DNA from: Magnolia sinica
Lineage: Eukaryota; Streptophyta; Magnoliopsida; Magnoliales; Magnoliaceae
NCBI RefSeq assembly: GCF_029962835.1
Contig: NC_080574.1
Coordinates: 21,488,001-21,552,000, forward strand
Direction: 5' to 3'
DNA length: 64,000 bases
Position 1 is the stretch's first letter; the number at the start of each line of letters is the position of its first letter. Made by a program: the position numbers and the translations under genes. Below are positions 24,166 to 37,600 of this stretch, piece after piece. Under the pieces are notes generated by a model that did no database searches, was not told the origin of the DNA, and saw only the letters and a list, made by a program, of their open reading frames with translations.

Positions 24166-24300
24166 GGCTATTTTTATTTTTAACACACGCATACACACCA
24201 CCACACACTCACGCCTTAGTGGGATTTCACCACCTACGGGTGCTCGAACCCTTGACCAGGTGTTGAAACTCCTAAGAGTCTACCACTGGTGGCCTTCCTG
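24166..24300 (-). mobile_element. tRNA-derived SINE-like element
   Basis: On the minus strand, GTGGTAGACTCTTAGG resembles a Pol III A box. About 32 nt later GGGTTCGAGCACCC matches a B box (GGTTCGANNCC type). A TG-rich tail and an A-rich end (TTTTTATTTT on plus at about 24170) follow. The spacing and order fit a SINE head; the family is unknown. Confidence 0.5.
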
Positions 24301-24440
24301 ATTAAGGTCTAGGATGTTCGGCACATGTGGAGGCATGTGCGTGTTCTGCTCTATACACGTATGTGGAATAGCAAACACTCTACTACTGTTACTACACCAG
24401 GTCCTCTCCATCCATTTCCATAAGAAAGTACACTGATAAT

Positions 24441-24517
24441 TAATTAGGGGTGTTAATGGGCCGGGGTCGGGCCTAAAAACCAGAATTTTGAATAGGCCCG
24501 GCCCGTTTACAGCCCTA
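24441..24517. mobile_element. 77-bp hAT-type MITE
   Basis: The ends TAATTAGGGGTGTTAATGGG and CGGCCCGTTTACAGCCCTA are roughly inverted around GGGCCGGG / GGCCCGGCCC. The flanks at 24433-24440 and 24518-24525 are both CTGATAAT, an 8-bp duplication typical of hAT elements. Confidence 0.75.
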
Positions 24518-24597
24518 CTGATAATGTTCCCCGGTGTTATCCTACAACCTGTCGTACGTGCCATGCATGCACATGCACCAACCCATGCAAGCATAAG

Positions 24598-27500
24598 CTA
24601 AGCATTTCCATGATACATATCAATCTTTCCATCAGTCTCCTCTCTCAAAACCCGAGTATCAATGTTCCTAACAGGTCCTTTGAACCATCTCCTTGCACCC
24701 AACGCCCACCACAACATGATCAACATCAAGCACACACCCAAACCAGCTGGGGCATAATTGAAAGTGTCCCACTTGATGGGGTAGACAGTAGGCAGAAGGA
24801 ACACCGAACACGTATAACATATCCACAGCAGTGCCACCAGGCAAATGGGCCTTCTAGCTCGGCCCAAATAGAAGGGCCCTGCCCTGAAGTTTTTTTCATC
24901 CATGACCATCCTGGCGAAGATCGGGACCGCATACCCACCGACCCATCCAACGGTGGATATGGAAGTGATGGTTGTGAATACAAGGTTCAGTTTCAAGATG
25001 GGGAGTCCGGCTAGAATGCAGAGGGCTGCGCATAACCACACGGCGTTGGCCGGCACCTTGTGCCTGGGGTGCAATCGGCGCCAGATCGATGATAATGGGA
25101 TGCCGCGGTCCCGAGAAAGAGCATATACCTGTAACATGTTATGTTGCAGTGAGCCATGGTAGATGTGAAATGGACCACATTGGTCCTGAACATGAGTCTG
25201 ACACAACTCGGACGAGTCTGACATGACTCATCCGAGTCAACTCGGATTTGGTAGTACCTGAACGGGTGAGTCAGGCCGATTCAGTCTCGATTTGAGAAGG
25301 TCCCAGCTCGACTCAGGGTCGGACAGTTGATATGAGTCACCGAGTCATTTAGCCAAGGTTAACATACGAGGGACGCGGATTTCCTGAGAAAGCCTTTTGC
25401 AGGAAGTTCCTGAGCTGGCAACCTAGGGCCCACCGTACTTTTTGTGAGAAATCCACCCCGTCCATCTGTTTTTTGAGATCATTTTAGAAATGAGGCAAAA
25501 AATGGGCCGGATCCAATACACGAGTGGGCTCAAAACGTGAGGATTGAATGTACACAATTGAAATATGTTTGGGGCCACATAAGTTTTCATTCAGGCTAAT
25601 ATTTGTGTTTTCAGTTCATTCCAATAGTAATGACGTTATGAACGGTATGGATGGCATTTCTAATCCTAAAATGAGCTCAGAAAACAGATGGACGGGTGGA
25701 TATCTCACAAACATCACGGTGTGGACCCTACCTAGGTTTCCAGCTGCGCAGGAACTTCCTGCAAAAGGTTTTTGCAGGAAATCCGCGTCCTTATCTGAGC
25801 AACTGCCTTTGATCCAGTGGGCCCTACATGGGATGTACTATGCCCCAATATCCCCCCAATCAGATGATCCTAGCCATCCTATGAAAAATGGGCAATCTCA
25901 GCTCTCAGCCATCAGCCAACAGTCTGCATTTAACAGTGTTTCAAGCGGATGGTTAAGATCATCTGATGAAAGAAATTTGGGTATCCCCCATCCATCATGG
26001 GGTGACATTATGAGCGGTGTAGATTGCGAAAGGTGAGCCCTACATCTACAATAAATTGGGACAAGCAAAACGCTTGATTGAACATTATGTATTTCCTCAT
26101 AGCAAAAACCTACTACTGGTTAGCTTTCTTTTGTATCTGAGCACTTTCTTACCACTCTAGCTGCACTAGTCATGACAGAGAGACCACCAAAGAAAAATGA
26201 TCCCCAGATCACAAAGAGCAAACCAATGGCCCCACTGGCATTGTGAAACCTTCCATGGAATGCATCATACAGTATCTGTGCTGGTACCAATGCTCCAGCA
26301 GTCTCATTGGCTGTATCATACAAGTAGCTTGGATCCTGCATGAGAAATTCTATCCCCACAATCAGCAAGATGATGGTCCACTAGAACTAATCCAACAGTT
26401 CCTAAACAATAAATACCTGAATGCTGAAAGTAAGAGCCAGAACATATCCCCATCCAAATAATGAGATGATTGCTATACTTGTAAGGATTGCGATCGGGCC
26501 GTTTCTGTCCGCGCCTTTAGTTTCCTCTGTTAGATGTGCGGCCGCATCGTATCCATATATAGAGTAATGACTAACGAGAACTGATAAAATGATTGCATAA
26601 GGTTTGCTACTTATCCCGGTCGACTCCGGCGATGTTTCAAAATGGGTGAACACATAGGAGGCAGATTGCCTGGTTGGGGCCACGATCGGAAGCATTATAA
26701 CCACAACAACACCTCCAATAATCTGTGTTATTAGCACTTGTAAGATGAACTTTAAAAAAATAATAATAAAGTTTAGAATATTTTGTTGAATTAATTAGAT
26801 TGGGTGGTCAGATAATTCAAAAATTGAGAAAAGGGAAAAAAAATAAAATTCCATATATCATAAAATAGAAGTGTAATATGATGGACAATTAAAATGTTAC
26901 CAAATCAAAATGAGTAGCCCTTGATTTGGATGCATTAACAATAAAACTAAAGCATTTGTTAATCTATCTCATGTGCCAATGTGTCAATGTATGGAATATC
27001 GGCACTTTGCAAAAGGTGGGCCCTACCATGAAGATCACATGTCCACTCATCATCAGACAGGTCGACCGATCAATGGTCTGATTCAATATGCTTATGGGGT
27101 ATCCTTGTTGAGTGTCCCAATCTGATTTTCACCCCAAGTGATCTTTATGGTGAGGCCCACCTTATTCATGGATCAGATGGACTACATGTATGTTAACCTA
27201 TAAACGGTTGTAGGTGATCATTTCACTTACAACAGGAGTACACGAAAACGTACCTGCCACCATATTGATATTACATCAATGAAGGCAATGACTTCAATTG
27301 CAAACGTGTTGAGGACAGCCCATATGATGGTGAGGCCCGCGTACATACAAAAGAATATTCCTCGAGGAGCAAAGTAGCCCCCACCTTTGTTAGTGCCGGT
27401 GCACAGTAAAATGATGCTCTGCAAGGTTTGGGATCCTGCATAAGCCTGCCGACGTATGAAGTACATGCCTATCAGACATTTATGACAATCCAGACCGTCC

Positions 27501-28383
27501 AAACACCAGATCTCATCGTGGATGGAGCGTAACTAAAAAAATCATACCATTCAGACGATCCTAACCAGATATCCAATGGCCAGTGATCCAGATGGATGAG
27601 ATTGTCCGATCAGTGTGATATTTGGAATTGGGACCACAGTTTGAGGGGAGGGATGGTACCTGTGCACCTACTCCGGTGATGAGGCCGATTGTCTCAAGCC
27701 AAGCACAGCACCAGGATGCAAATGGGCCCCACCTGGGTCCAGATAAATGGGCGGCCCAGAAATAAAGGGAACCTGTTGTCTGTGGAGTGGAACGCCAAGA
27801 ACGCTTCAGATTCATAAATTTCTGGGAGTGAGTAACCTATATATGTAACAAAAAATCACATCTGAATCCCCAGATGTGCATATCACAAACTTGTAAGTGA
27901 CCCAAACTGATAGAATGGATGTACCATAATTCCTGGATCCAGGCTATTCAGATGGAATACTAAAACACTGAAAGAATAAGTAAGAAGAAAGAAACACAGA
28001 CAGGGAAAGAGGAGCAGATCTCAGCCATGGCAATCCCGACGAACCACGAGAAGAAAGAGACAACAAGCCATCCCCACACGAGGCTCGCTGGTCCGGCGTA
28101 GAGCAGGCTCGAGCCGTAGAGAGGAGTTACACCCGTGAAAAGAGTTATCGTCGAGACAGAGATCGCCAGCGTCTTGAATAGAGTCTGCACCAGCCGGAAA
28201 AAAAAAAAAAAAACCATTAAAGGAAATAAAAAAAGGATAGAAAAGAAAAGGAAAAATGCAAGTCCAGATAAAAAGAAAAGAAAAAAGAAAAACCATCTCT
28301 CTTCTGAGTTCTTGCTTGTATCCGAGCTCGTTGAGTCGCTTCTCACCCGAATCCATTTCTATGGCCAACGGAGTAACGGTCAT
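24598..28383 (-). CDS. BAT1: BAT1-like amino-acid/GABA permease (APC family)
   Basis: A membrane transporter of the amino acid-polyamine-organocation family. In Arabidopsis BAT1 moves amino acids including GABA, with evidence for the mitochondrial membrane. Seven exons, 5' to 3': 28294-28383, 28002-28184, 27660-27779, 27254-27445, 26417-26722, 26153-26335, 24598-25128. Together 1605 bp, 534 aa, in frame at every junction. Landmarks: RLNELGYKQELRREM (residues 16-30), the conserved MAEICSSFP (83-91), LYFWAAHLSGPRWGPFASWC, YDAAAHLTEETKGADRNGPI, FGGLSVMTSAARVVYALSRD and the C-terminal RRWFKGPVRNID. Several hydrophobic segments are visible, as expected for a 12-helix carrier. The wording is closest to the BAT1-homolog subgroup with CAWLETIGLITG and FIDVISIWWQ rather than to Arabidopsis BAT1 itself, so orthology is less sure than family. 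The donors GTTTTT (exon 1) and GTCTGT (exon 2) are weak. Confidence 0.93.
25371..25790. mobile_element. MITE with long terminal inverted repeats in the permease intron
   Basis: GGACGCGGATTTCCTG at 25371 is mirrored by CAGGAAATCCGCGTCC ending at 25790. The similarity runs inward about 70 bp through CAGGAAGTTCCTG and the CCTAGG-containing GGGCCCACCGT / ACGGTGTGGACCC. About 420 bp. The flanking 9-mers do not match well, so the Mutator assignment rests on the TIRs alone. It lies in the 1024-bp last intron of the BAT1-like gene. Confidence 0.75.
27012..27164. repeat. Foldback MITE remnant, about 150 bp
   Basis: AAGGTGGGCCCTACCATGAA with GATCAC at the left is mirrored by GTGATCTTTATGGTGAGGCC and CACCTT at the right. 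It lies in the fourth intron of the permease gene. Confidence 0.65.
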
Positions 28384-28592
28384 GGCGATTTCAGAAGGCC
28401 TAAGATAGAAATGAGAGAGAGATGAATGATGATATAATTAAGGAGTGTGTATGTATCAGACCGGAATCGATCATAACACCTATTTTACGCAGCGCGTAAA
28501 ATGCAACCAAGGTCTATGCATGTCTATGGGTTCACCGTGTTTTATCTGTAAAATCCAAACCGTAGATCAGGTGATAATCATTAATTGGACAG

Positions 28593-28600
28593 TATATATA
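28593..28600 (-). promoter_or_regulatory. Candidate TATA box of the BAT1-like gene
   Basis: TATATATA lies about 210 bp upstream of the permease start codon, on the minus strand. Position is reasonable for a plant promoter with a 5' UTR of about 180 nt. No other support. Confidence 0.25.
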
Positions 28601-29639
28601 CAGTAAGATAAGCCCGATTAAAAACTAACATGAGCCACGCCAATGGTAACGATATAAAATTGCTCTCAAAACTACTAGGTTCAGCCGGTGTGGGCCTCCT
28701 GAGTTCTATGAAGGCTGATTTTTTGTATTTTCTCTTCATCATGTTGATTAACACCTGATTAATGGTTTTGATGAAAAATACACACTATGGTGGTCCTATA
28801 TTCAAACCTATGGTTAACATCTCATTTCCATTATTCCATGTGATGCGGCCCATATGAGTCATCGATTTTTACTTTTTTTTCACGTCATGGCCTACAATTG
28901 ATCATAGAACCAGATAGACGGAGTGGATTTTTACAAACACAAAATGGTGGGGCCTACAGACTGGAGTGTCGCATATGCAAAACAGGTAATGCGGAGGATT
29001 CCAGTCCGTAGTATATTCTGTTTTGGATACTGTTGCGATTGACTCTGAAAAGGATATAAACCGACTGGTCGAGAGAGCGAGATCTTCAAACATTGCAAGC
29101 AAGGAAAATGGAGCAATACTATGGAAGTGTACGACGTCACATTCGGATTCTGTGCGTGATTGGCTGCTTTTATGCAACTTTCTTCCTTTCCCTAACGTTT
29201 TCCTCCAATACATCTGGACGCACTGTAACAAGATACTCTAGCCGTTGGATTTTGTTTTTTTGTTTTTTTTTTTCTTTCAATGACCCAAAAGAATTTGACT
29301 GTTGCATAGTTAGATGTACAAATGTAGCTCCCATGATGGTTACATCACCCTAACTTTTGGCTCCTGGAAAGCCTGATGAACGGCTTGGATCCTGCACTGG
29401 TGTTTTTTTTTTTTTTCACGTGTGAGGCGAGTGTACTGACATTTGATGGATGAAGGAATACAAGCCGCCAAGTTTGAATTTCCCATTTGGCCTGCCGGGC
29501 AAAAGGACAAATGACTTTTAGTAGAATATCTTTCTGGTACTGGAAAATATAAATAAAATAATAAGGAGACAGTCCGTTCTCATATAAAAGAGAGCCAAAT
29601 GACCCACAGCAGCGCATGCTAACTTTCCATGCAGGCCTA

Positions 29640-30110
29640 TCTTTTCCCGCCAACATGCCACTCGACTAATACATCCGTAACTTGCAAACGGTAGGCCCCA
29701 TCGTTAAGATCACGTGGCAAAAGATCGGACTCTGATCTTACGATCAGAGTCAACGGTAGGTGATCATCTTTATATTGTACACGTGGCATATGCATGTGGA
29801 TATCAGGTACCATAACTTGTGCTACCTTTCCCTATTTTCCGCCAAAATATCACTTGTGTAGGACATCAGTTACATTGAAGCTGTATGCCCCACCATGAAG
29901 ATTACGTGGAACAATAATCAGGCGGTTCTTCCACTCATCAGGTGGACCACACTTTTCGAATCAATGGACAACCAACGATTTTACTCAATATGCGGATTTG
30001 GCCCACCTATGTAATGGATCAACCTGATTTTCGAGAAGGGTGATCTTCATGTGGGGCCTATCTTTTTCACTGTGCGGATTTACCAAACAGGTGGCATGTT
30101 GGCAGGAAAA
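29640..30110. repeat. Foldback element, about 470 bp
   Basis: CCCGCCAACATGCCAC near 29645 is mirrored by GTGGCATGTTGGCAGG near 30090. Paired inner segments AGGCCCCATCGTTAAGATCA and TGATCTTCATGTGGGGCCTA also mirror. A further CCGCCAAAATATCAC copy near 29838 suggests one element inside a relative. Boundaries are approximate. Confidence 0.55.
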
Positions 30111-30430
30111 ATGGCACGGTACCACAAGTTGGGGTACAGTGGTCTATAGGTGATCAGTTCTCATGCATATTTGACACGGAGCACAAACGCCAGCTTTCCA
30201 AGTCAGTGGGAGGTCTGAGCTCAGTGGTGCGTAAGGTGTGGCCACCACTGCCCAGATGAAGAGGGGCTTTCGAGATGGTCTCGACGCATTCGTCTCCGAT
30301 GTTGACTTAGCCCACTTCCAATCCAAACGTCAAATCTCCAAAGAGAAAAGCTTTGCTACTCTGGAGAGTAGCATAGTTGATACTCATGCATCATAAAATT
30401 GCACACATGGCATATACTTAGCTTAAGTTT

Positions 30431-32622
30431 GGGCCTGTTTGGTAAAACTTATTTTATGTCCTAATTATACAACCTGTTTGTTAATTTTAAAATATTAAGC
30501 GGTTAATTTAGATTTTCACTTAAAAAATTAATTTTTAAAAAAAAAACCTTCAACCTTTGGCTTAATGCTTAAGCCATTATTTCAAAGTTAAAACCTTTTT
30601 CAAAATGACAGCTTTACCCTCTTGTTACAATCGTGCAGTGTCGGTTTTTAGGGGAGACTAAAAGCCTAATTGCCATGGCAAAGTTCTTTACCATATCACG
30701 GTATATGTGTTATAACTACACTGTTTATCCATTTTGCCAGATCATTGGGCATTTCTTTCCTTAATTTTAACTCTCGTGTGATCCACTTGAGTTTCGGATC
30801 CATCTCATTAGTGGTCACATATCCTAAAATGAGCAACGGAAGGGGTGGATTTCTCTAAAACATCACGTCTTCCCCTATCCTTGGGAGCATATTAGGCACT
30901 GGGGTTACACCTTACTAGTTGTTGACGTGACCACAGGCCCGTCTCAATAAATATTTTATATTCACACTGCCCATTAGTTTTTCTAACTCATTTTAGTGGA
31001 TGGTCCAAAATTAAAGCATATCCAAATCTCAAGTGGACCATACCATAAGAAAAAAAATGAGAATTGAAAGTCTATTGTTGAAACATTCCTAGGACTACCG
31101 AACTTTTGGATGAGACTAATATTTTTATATTTTCAATCCATCCCAATAGATATGATCTTATGAATGGTATGGATGGCATACAAACATCATATAGGTGTAT
31201 GTGACCATATGAACGGATTGATGGCAAATGATCATCGCGTTAGGGCCTTGAGAAGTTTTCAACATTAGGAAATCAATCTCCCCTACTTCCCTATTGTTTG
31301 GTTCATTGGGCTCATGCCCTAAAACAATCTCTTAAAATCGATGGACCGCATAGATAAAACAAATATGTATATGTGTGTGTATATATATCATGGTGGGCCC
31401 CACATATATCATGGATGGACATATATACATATATATATATATATGGGAAAAGGTACTATGCGCTCGAGTTGATGGGACCGTCCCATGAGGTTGAGCTGTG
31501 TGGGCCCCACCGTGATGCGTTTTGAACATCTAGCCCATCAGTTAGATGCACCATTCCATCGTGGGCCTAGGTCTCAAAAATTAAGTCAATCTGTGACTTG
31601 TGTGGGCCACACCACATACAGAAGTGGGGAGGGGCCGTGCACCATTAAAACATTCATAATCATTTTTTGGGCCCACCGAGATGTGGTTTGCAAATCCAGC
31701 CCATCCATTATGTGTGTCCCACTTGGATGAGGGTTCAGACCAAGTTTCAGCAGCATTCAAAACTCAGGTGGGCCCCACCAAGTGCTTTTATATGTTTTTG
31801 GCATGTCTTGACATGATTTTAGATAGTATGGCCCACCTGAGTTCCGTATACGGCTGATTTTTGGGATATCCCATAATTTAGAGGGGACCCATCAAATGCA
31901 CGGTGTTGATGGTCGACACGCATCACGGTGGGGCCCACACAGCTCGACCTCACGGGAGCTTATCGCAAGGTCGAGCGCATAGTACCTTTTCCCTATATAT
32001 ATATATAGGCTAATTGAAACTATTTTGTTAGTTGAATGATGGATGATAAAAGTTTAGTGGTGTGCACAACTATAAAATAAAAAATTGTACATGTGGCCCA
32101 CTGATTCAACAGGACGATAATATTTTTTTTATAGCCAAAGTATTTTTTTAATTAAAGGTCATCAAGTCAAAAGTATGTTGTAGGTGGAATGGTAGAGATG
32201 AATAGTCTAACATTGTGCTTATATGAGATGTAATGGTCCACCAAAGGTTCATGATTATTCTATCAAGAAAAATATAGCATATGATCCACCAATTAAAAGG
32301 TCGTGTTTGAGAGATGTAAGAGAATGGAGTACAAGCGTGCCAAATTTGGTGGCAAGACAATACGTTTTGTCTTATATTCTACATAGAAATTGAGATAATG
32401 AGGACAAATATAACAAATTGTCAACTTTTAGACATTTGTAATTTGTTTTTACTGGTCAAGTTCTTAATTAAAAAATTACTTATTTTTAGATATTAAGATG
32501 TTTTTCGGACAAACTATCAACTGTATTTTTCAGTGCTCATAAGCAATTAAATTCAGCATTTTAACTTTTCAGCAGCTAAATAAATTTTCAGACCTTATTT
32601 TTTGGTTTACCAAACGGCAACT
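30431..32622. mobile_element. Possible Tourist/hAT-type element interrupted by a MITE
   Basis: GGGCCTGTTTGGTAAAACTT at 30431 is approximately mirrored by AAATAAGG-type sequence and GTTTACCAAACGGCAACTTA ending near 32622. Between them sit the MITE at 31445-31993 and unassigned DNA. The terminal match is partial and no clear target duplication is seen. Confidence 0.35.
31445..31993. mobile_element. Mutator-type MITE (549 bp) inserted in a TA repeat
   Basis: The termini GGGAAAAGGTACTATGCGCT and AGCGCATAGTACCTTTTCCC are almost perfect inverted repeats. The similarity continues about 75 bp inward through GAGCTGTGTGGGCCCCACCG. The flanks on both sides are TATATATAT (31436-31444, 31994-32002). This fits a 9-bp duplication but is weak evidence within a TA repeat. 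No coding capacity. Confidence 0.85.
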
Positions 32623-34644
32623 TAGACGGTCCAAATTGTGGGTCCCAATCTAGATATCTGGAAAATCAAAAATTACACCAATTTGATTTCTTCACTGGTT
32701 GATAGGCACGGACATTTAATGGACGGCCGAAAAGAAAATAGTTTAGTATTCCTCGATAAGTCTTGGATTTTTGAAGAAAACCTATCGATTTGGACGGTTT
32801 AATATGAGTCGATGCATGTTACATATACAATTCCTGTCTCTCCTTATCAAATATCACTCTACGAGTATCCAACTCCCATCGTACAACCGATCAGAACTCA
32901 TTTTGAAAAATAATCAAGTAAAAATGAAAATCTCCATAAATCTCTGATTTTCGTGCATAACGTGCACCATCATTGGCTAAGTCACGAAATCTCTTCCGTT
33001 AAATGAGCCTAACCATTTAGCGTGCAATTTTCTAAACAAAAAGATACAACAATAGTATTTCGGACTATGAATCAACAACGCCCACAACATGAAGGGCTTG
33101 GATTTACCGAGACATGGATCAATAATAGAGTATTTGATTCTGTTTGTTGGAATTTCCAGAACCCGGATTAGGAATTGTTCAAATGTCAAGTTCTCCGTTG
33201 GTTGCCTTTTTCAATTTCCTTGCGTTTTTTATTTTAAATTTTTTTAATTATGGTACCGTGCAGTGCAAGGAGCTATGGGTAGGATATACTTTTAAAAGAA
33301 TCACATGGGTTGATATTTATAACTGAGTGGCTGAGAGAGAGAGAGAGGGGGTCAAAGGCACTATGACCGTTTAAAAGAGAGTGAGAGAAAGTCAAAGATA
33401 GTTTGACCGTTTAAAAGGGTATTCAAGTGACATATCAAGGAATTATATAAATACTCGACCGAGATAATATGCAAACCATACTCAGTTTTAGTACGTCCAA
33501 GTCCTAATGTTTGGAGTATGGCCTATCCACAGTGACTAGTGACGTGAATGACTGAAAACCCGAGTATACTGTACATTTGGGCCACACGGTTTTAGATGGG
33601 TTCCTAAGAGCCGTTGTTGAATGAGCTGCAAGAAATCCCATACAAACTCCATTTCAATCGTTTCCTGTCTGTGGGGGATATGGCAACGTTCATCTTGTTA
33701 GCATGCTTCGACCAATGATATTCAAACCATCTCCTTTTTTTCTTTTTTCTAATTCATCTCCTGTCTCTTATTCTCTATAGTTCCAACCGCCTGCTAGGGC
33801 TACTAACAGGCCAGGCCCACACATCAGATTTCGGGTCTAGCACAACAAGAAACTGGCAGAGACTGGGCTTTTAGGTCAGTGCGAGGGCTAGGCCTGAAAG
33901 TTCAAACCCAATTACTAAGGTTTGGTATACCTAGTGATTGTAAATCATCGGTCCCTAAGTGAAGGATTAATTGGGCTAGGCTCAGCCATAGGATTGGGCC
34001 CAGCACAGCCATCCTAATATTTATTTAAAATCCAACCTAAATATAAAGTAAAACTTTTATTTAAAAAAAAAACTTGTCCATCCATTGCTACATTAAGCTG
34101 ATACGAAACGCAAGCCTATCAGTTTGATAAGGCTAGGGTTCAAGCCTGTTAGGTGTAATAAAGCTCCAGCTCAGGTCTCTTACGCTACTTGGGTCAGGCT
34201 CATGCCTGGGATAGTAAGTTAGTGACAGGTTCTCACCCAGCAAATCACGTATAATAGACTGGGCCCCTCATCACACCACAGAAGAAATTGTTCCATGGAG
34301 GGAATATTATAAGGAAACTCCCATACATCCTAATTGAGAGTCATAAGATCAAAAGACAGGTCTAGCCTAATCCACCAAATGGGGATGGCCCATTCAGAGG
34401 CCTCCTCACCTGTACGAGAGTTACTACTGTCAACATTTGGGTTTTTTCAGTCCGTATAGGGGTAGATCTTGACAGTAGAATATCTCTTACAGTTATTGCA
34501 GGCACTTCAGGCATCAACGACCATCGCACACTACAAATAAAATGGCACACAACAACGAGTGAAAAATAATAATAATAATAAAAGAAGAAAGAAAAAATGA
34601 AAAAACTCACATGTATAAAACCACAAGATATGGTACAGAGGAAT

Positions 34645-37600
34645 CTATGGCACAAATAACTCTTCGGACTCCATCGGGGATGACCAATACTGTAAGAGGG
34701 ATTCTATAGTCAACCTTCTGGTTGCACTAAGCATGGATATGAAAAATCGACACCCATCAATCTTGTATTCTTCTAGTGGGTTCCTATGCCCGAAACTCCT
34801 CACATTCACCTGCCAAAATAATCACATAAGCTGACATGTTAGATGACACAGATGGTGGATACGTCCTTGGAGCACTGAAAAGCAATCAATCTGCAGAAGG
34901 AGAATGAGAGTTACCGCTGAACTGAGCCTATTCATATTTATCAAATGGTCTCTCCAGAAACAATCCAGAGTTTTCACAAACACCGCTCTCTGTATTCAAC
35001 AAGGAAAAAGATCAGAATTTTTCCCAGTTACAAACATGACATCCTTGATTATTATTTTCCAATTACTCTGTGTGCAAATATAGATAGGTATCAATCTACA
35101 CAAAATCAAATCCTACAATCAGCGATGATGCATGATTTTGGCACATCTTTTTTTGGAAATGCATGGTTTCTGCACATATTTATAGGATATTGATCAAATG
35201 GTTAGGAATGGCAGCATCATTTTTGCACAGACGTTCACCTGATCATTTCCCTGTGCCTGTGCATCATGGTATTAAAAAACGCTGACTTTACGGCCACAAA
35301 GACTGTTATGTAAAGGAAATGGTCACCCACATTACAAGATACAGGGGTGAATCAGTTTGTTATGAAAAAAGAGGCCGTACTGATACGGGGCCAACACACC
35401 CCATATTAGCACCGTTATAGGGCAGACATGCTCTCACAGGCCGATACAACCATAAAAGGCCAAATTTGAAAATTTCTATCTCCAATTTTTGTCTCGTTTT
35501 TCCACTTCTTTATTCATTTCAACCATGAAGATGGCTTAGAAGCTAAGTTTAAACTAGATTTTGTCCTATTTTGACGATCGAAAGACAAAATTTTAGTACT
35601 CGATGAACCGAAGCAGAGTAAACCATTTTGGGAAATATTGGAAGGGGAAAACAATCACTTTTTTTTCTCTCATTTACCACCATCCTTTTGTTGTATATAA
35701 CAGGCCCTAATTCACCAAATTATGCTTGATTTGTGTTCGATCTGGGCCTGTTTGGTTGACCTTTAGCAAGTCAAGTTGACATGCCCGACAAACAACATTC
35801 TTATTGAAGTATGGCCCATTACACCATCAAATACATGTTTAAAATGGAAATTAAATAAATAAATAAATGGGTTCCTCACTTTTTCTTTTTCTTTTAAGAA
35901 TTGCACCAATGTTTTTTGAGAATTTTTTTCCTTAAAAAGGTAAAGAAAAAAATTTAGCCCTTACAGGGCTGCATCGACCAATTATGTAAATGTGCCGAAA
36001 TGCCAGCTGTAACAGTTTTACCAAAGCTGGCTGATACGCCTGTTACTTAAATACCTCGGGGTGTGTGTATGTGTGGGAAAGAAAGAAACTAATGGAAAGA
36101 GGATATTACCTCAATTTCTTGAATATATGCATCGTCATAACCAGATTCTTGTACAACCTCCAAATAGGAAGCAATCAAAAAGTCACCGAGGTACTTGCGA
36201 AGAAGATTAGCGGTTCCTTGGTATCTTCCCTTCCTACATTATATGCAGCATGGAGATCCCCATGGGGCTAATGAGATGAGAAAACACACAACAAGGAATA
36301 AAATATTGAACTGAGACTCGTACTCACTTTGCTGACTCATCAGTGTATATGCTAAGCCACCGTTTTAAGGAAGAGCTTTTCTTCCGGATTCCTCTGAATG
36401 CATTTGGAGGTACTGGCAAGTTCGGAAGGGAAAATCCATCAACCTCTACAGAGCTCACTTCATGTAACCTTTCAAGAGATGACAGCACAGCTTGCTCATT
36501 GATCCCTGTAAATGGATCTGGAGAAATTCTGGCTTCATGATTGCTCATCCATGACATGGTTTTTTTTTTAAAAAAAAAAATTAAATTAAATTAAATTTAA
36601 CCATTCCAAGAAGCAGATAAATGATACGACAGAAGGAAAGAACAAAGCAACATTCTCTTACCAGCCAATATCTTTCCTCCAATTCCAATAAACTCATTCA
36701 AGAGCTTACCCAAATTCCATTTACTTGGATGCTAGAAAAAGAAAAGAAAAGGGGACCCATATAAGCATTAAAAGGTGAACAACATAATGTACATCGTTCA
36801 ATGACACCCACAATACCTTCATTGGATCAACATTTCCGAAGATGATTTCATCTACCACTGCTTGCATGTACCTACAAGAGTTTTATTTTTTTCCTTAGCC
36901 TCTTCATTGGGTCACATGATGTACTATAAGTAAATTGCGTTCACAATAAAGCATGGGTAAATAGAAGTTTGCTAAGCACACATGCATGGGCAATCAAACT
37001 CATGTACACATCACGTGTGCCAGAATGGCACAGGTGCAAGATCCAATTCATCCATTAGGTTGGTCCACCCTTCTACATGTTTCCACTACATGAGAGCCCT
37101 ATTATTGGAAAAGGGTGGATGGGTTAGAAAACTTCAGCCAAGGTTTCAGAGCCGTACATTTGTTTTGCAAACTGTGGCCCACCTGACCAGTGGACCAACC
37201 TGATTCTTGGGCTAGGGCATCAATATAATGATGCCTGTGGGTAGAGTGGATCTCACACCAATCGTGCCATGCAGGTACAAGTGTGGCGTGTACATGAGGT
37301 TTATTGCATACACATGTGAGCTTAGCAAAGCTCTGGGTAAGTAACCACTAAGTAGGCAAACATATGTCATAAAAAGAAGTCATCTAAGTACTTGAAATGA
37401 TTTGACACCAAAGATATGCTGCACATTGTGTGACAGAGTTTTCCCTCAAGCACAATTAAGTAATACCTCATGAACTACAATATCATCATGTATTTATTTA
37501 AAAAGGGAAATAGGAAAGAAACTTTCAAGAAGTAAAGGGAAGTACAGTATTTCCCAGACAATGAGAAAATTCTTAATAACAACGAAGTATGATATCTTCA

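Larger units (their letters stand above)
28601..34644. other. Spacer between the permease 5' side and the SECA2 3' end
   Basis: No gene found. It contains foldback elements (about 29640-30110; 30431-32622 with 31445-31993 inside). A short repeat with GACCGTTTAAAAG occurs twice at about 33366-33415, and GGCCAGGCCCA / GGGCCCAGCACAG strings of worn hAT-type MITEs occur at about 33795-34240. SECA2's 3' UTR should lie just left of 34645. Confidence 0.6.
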
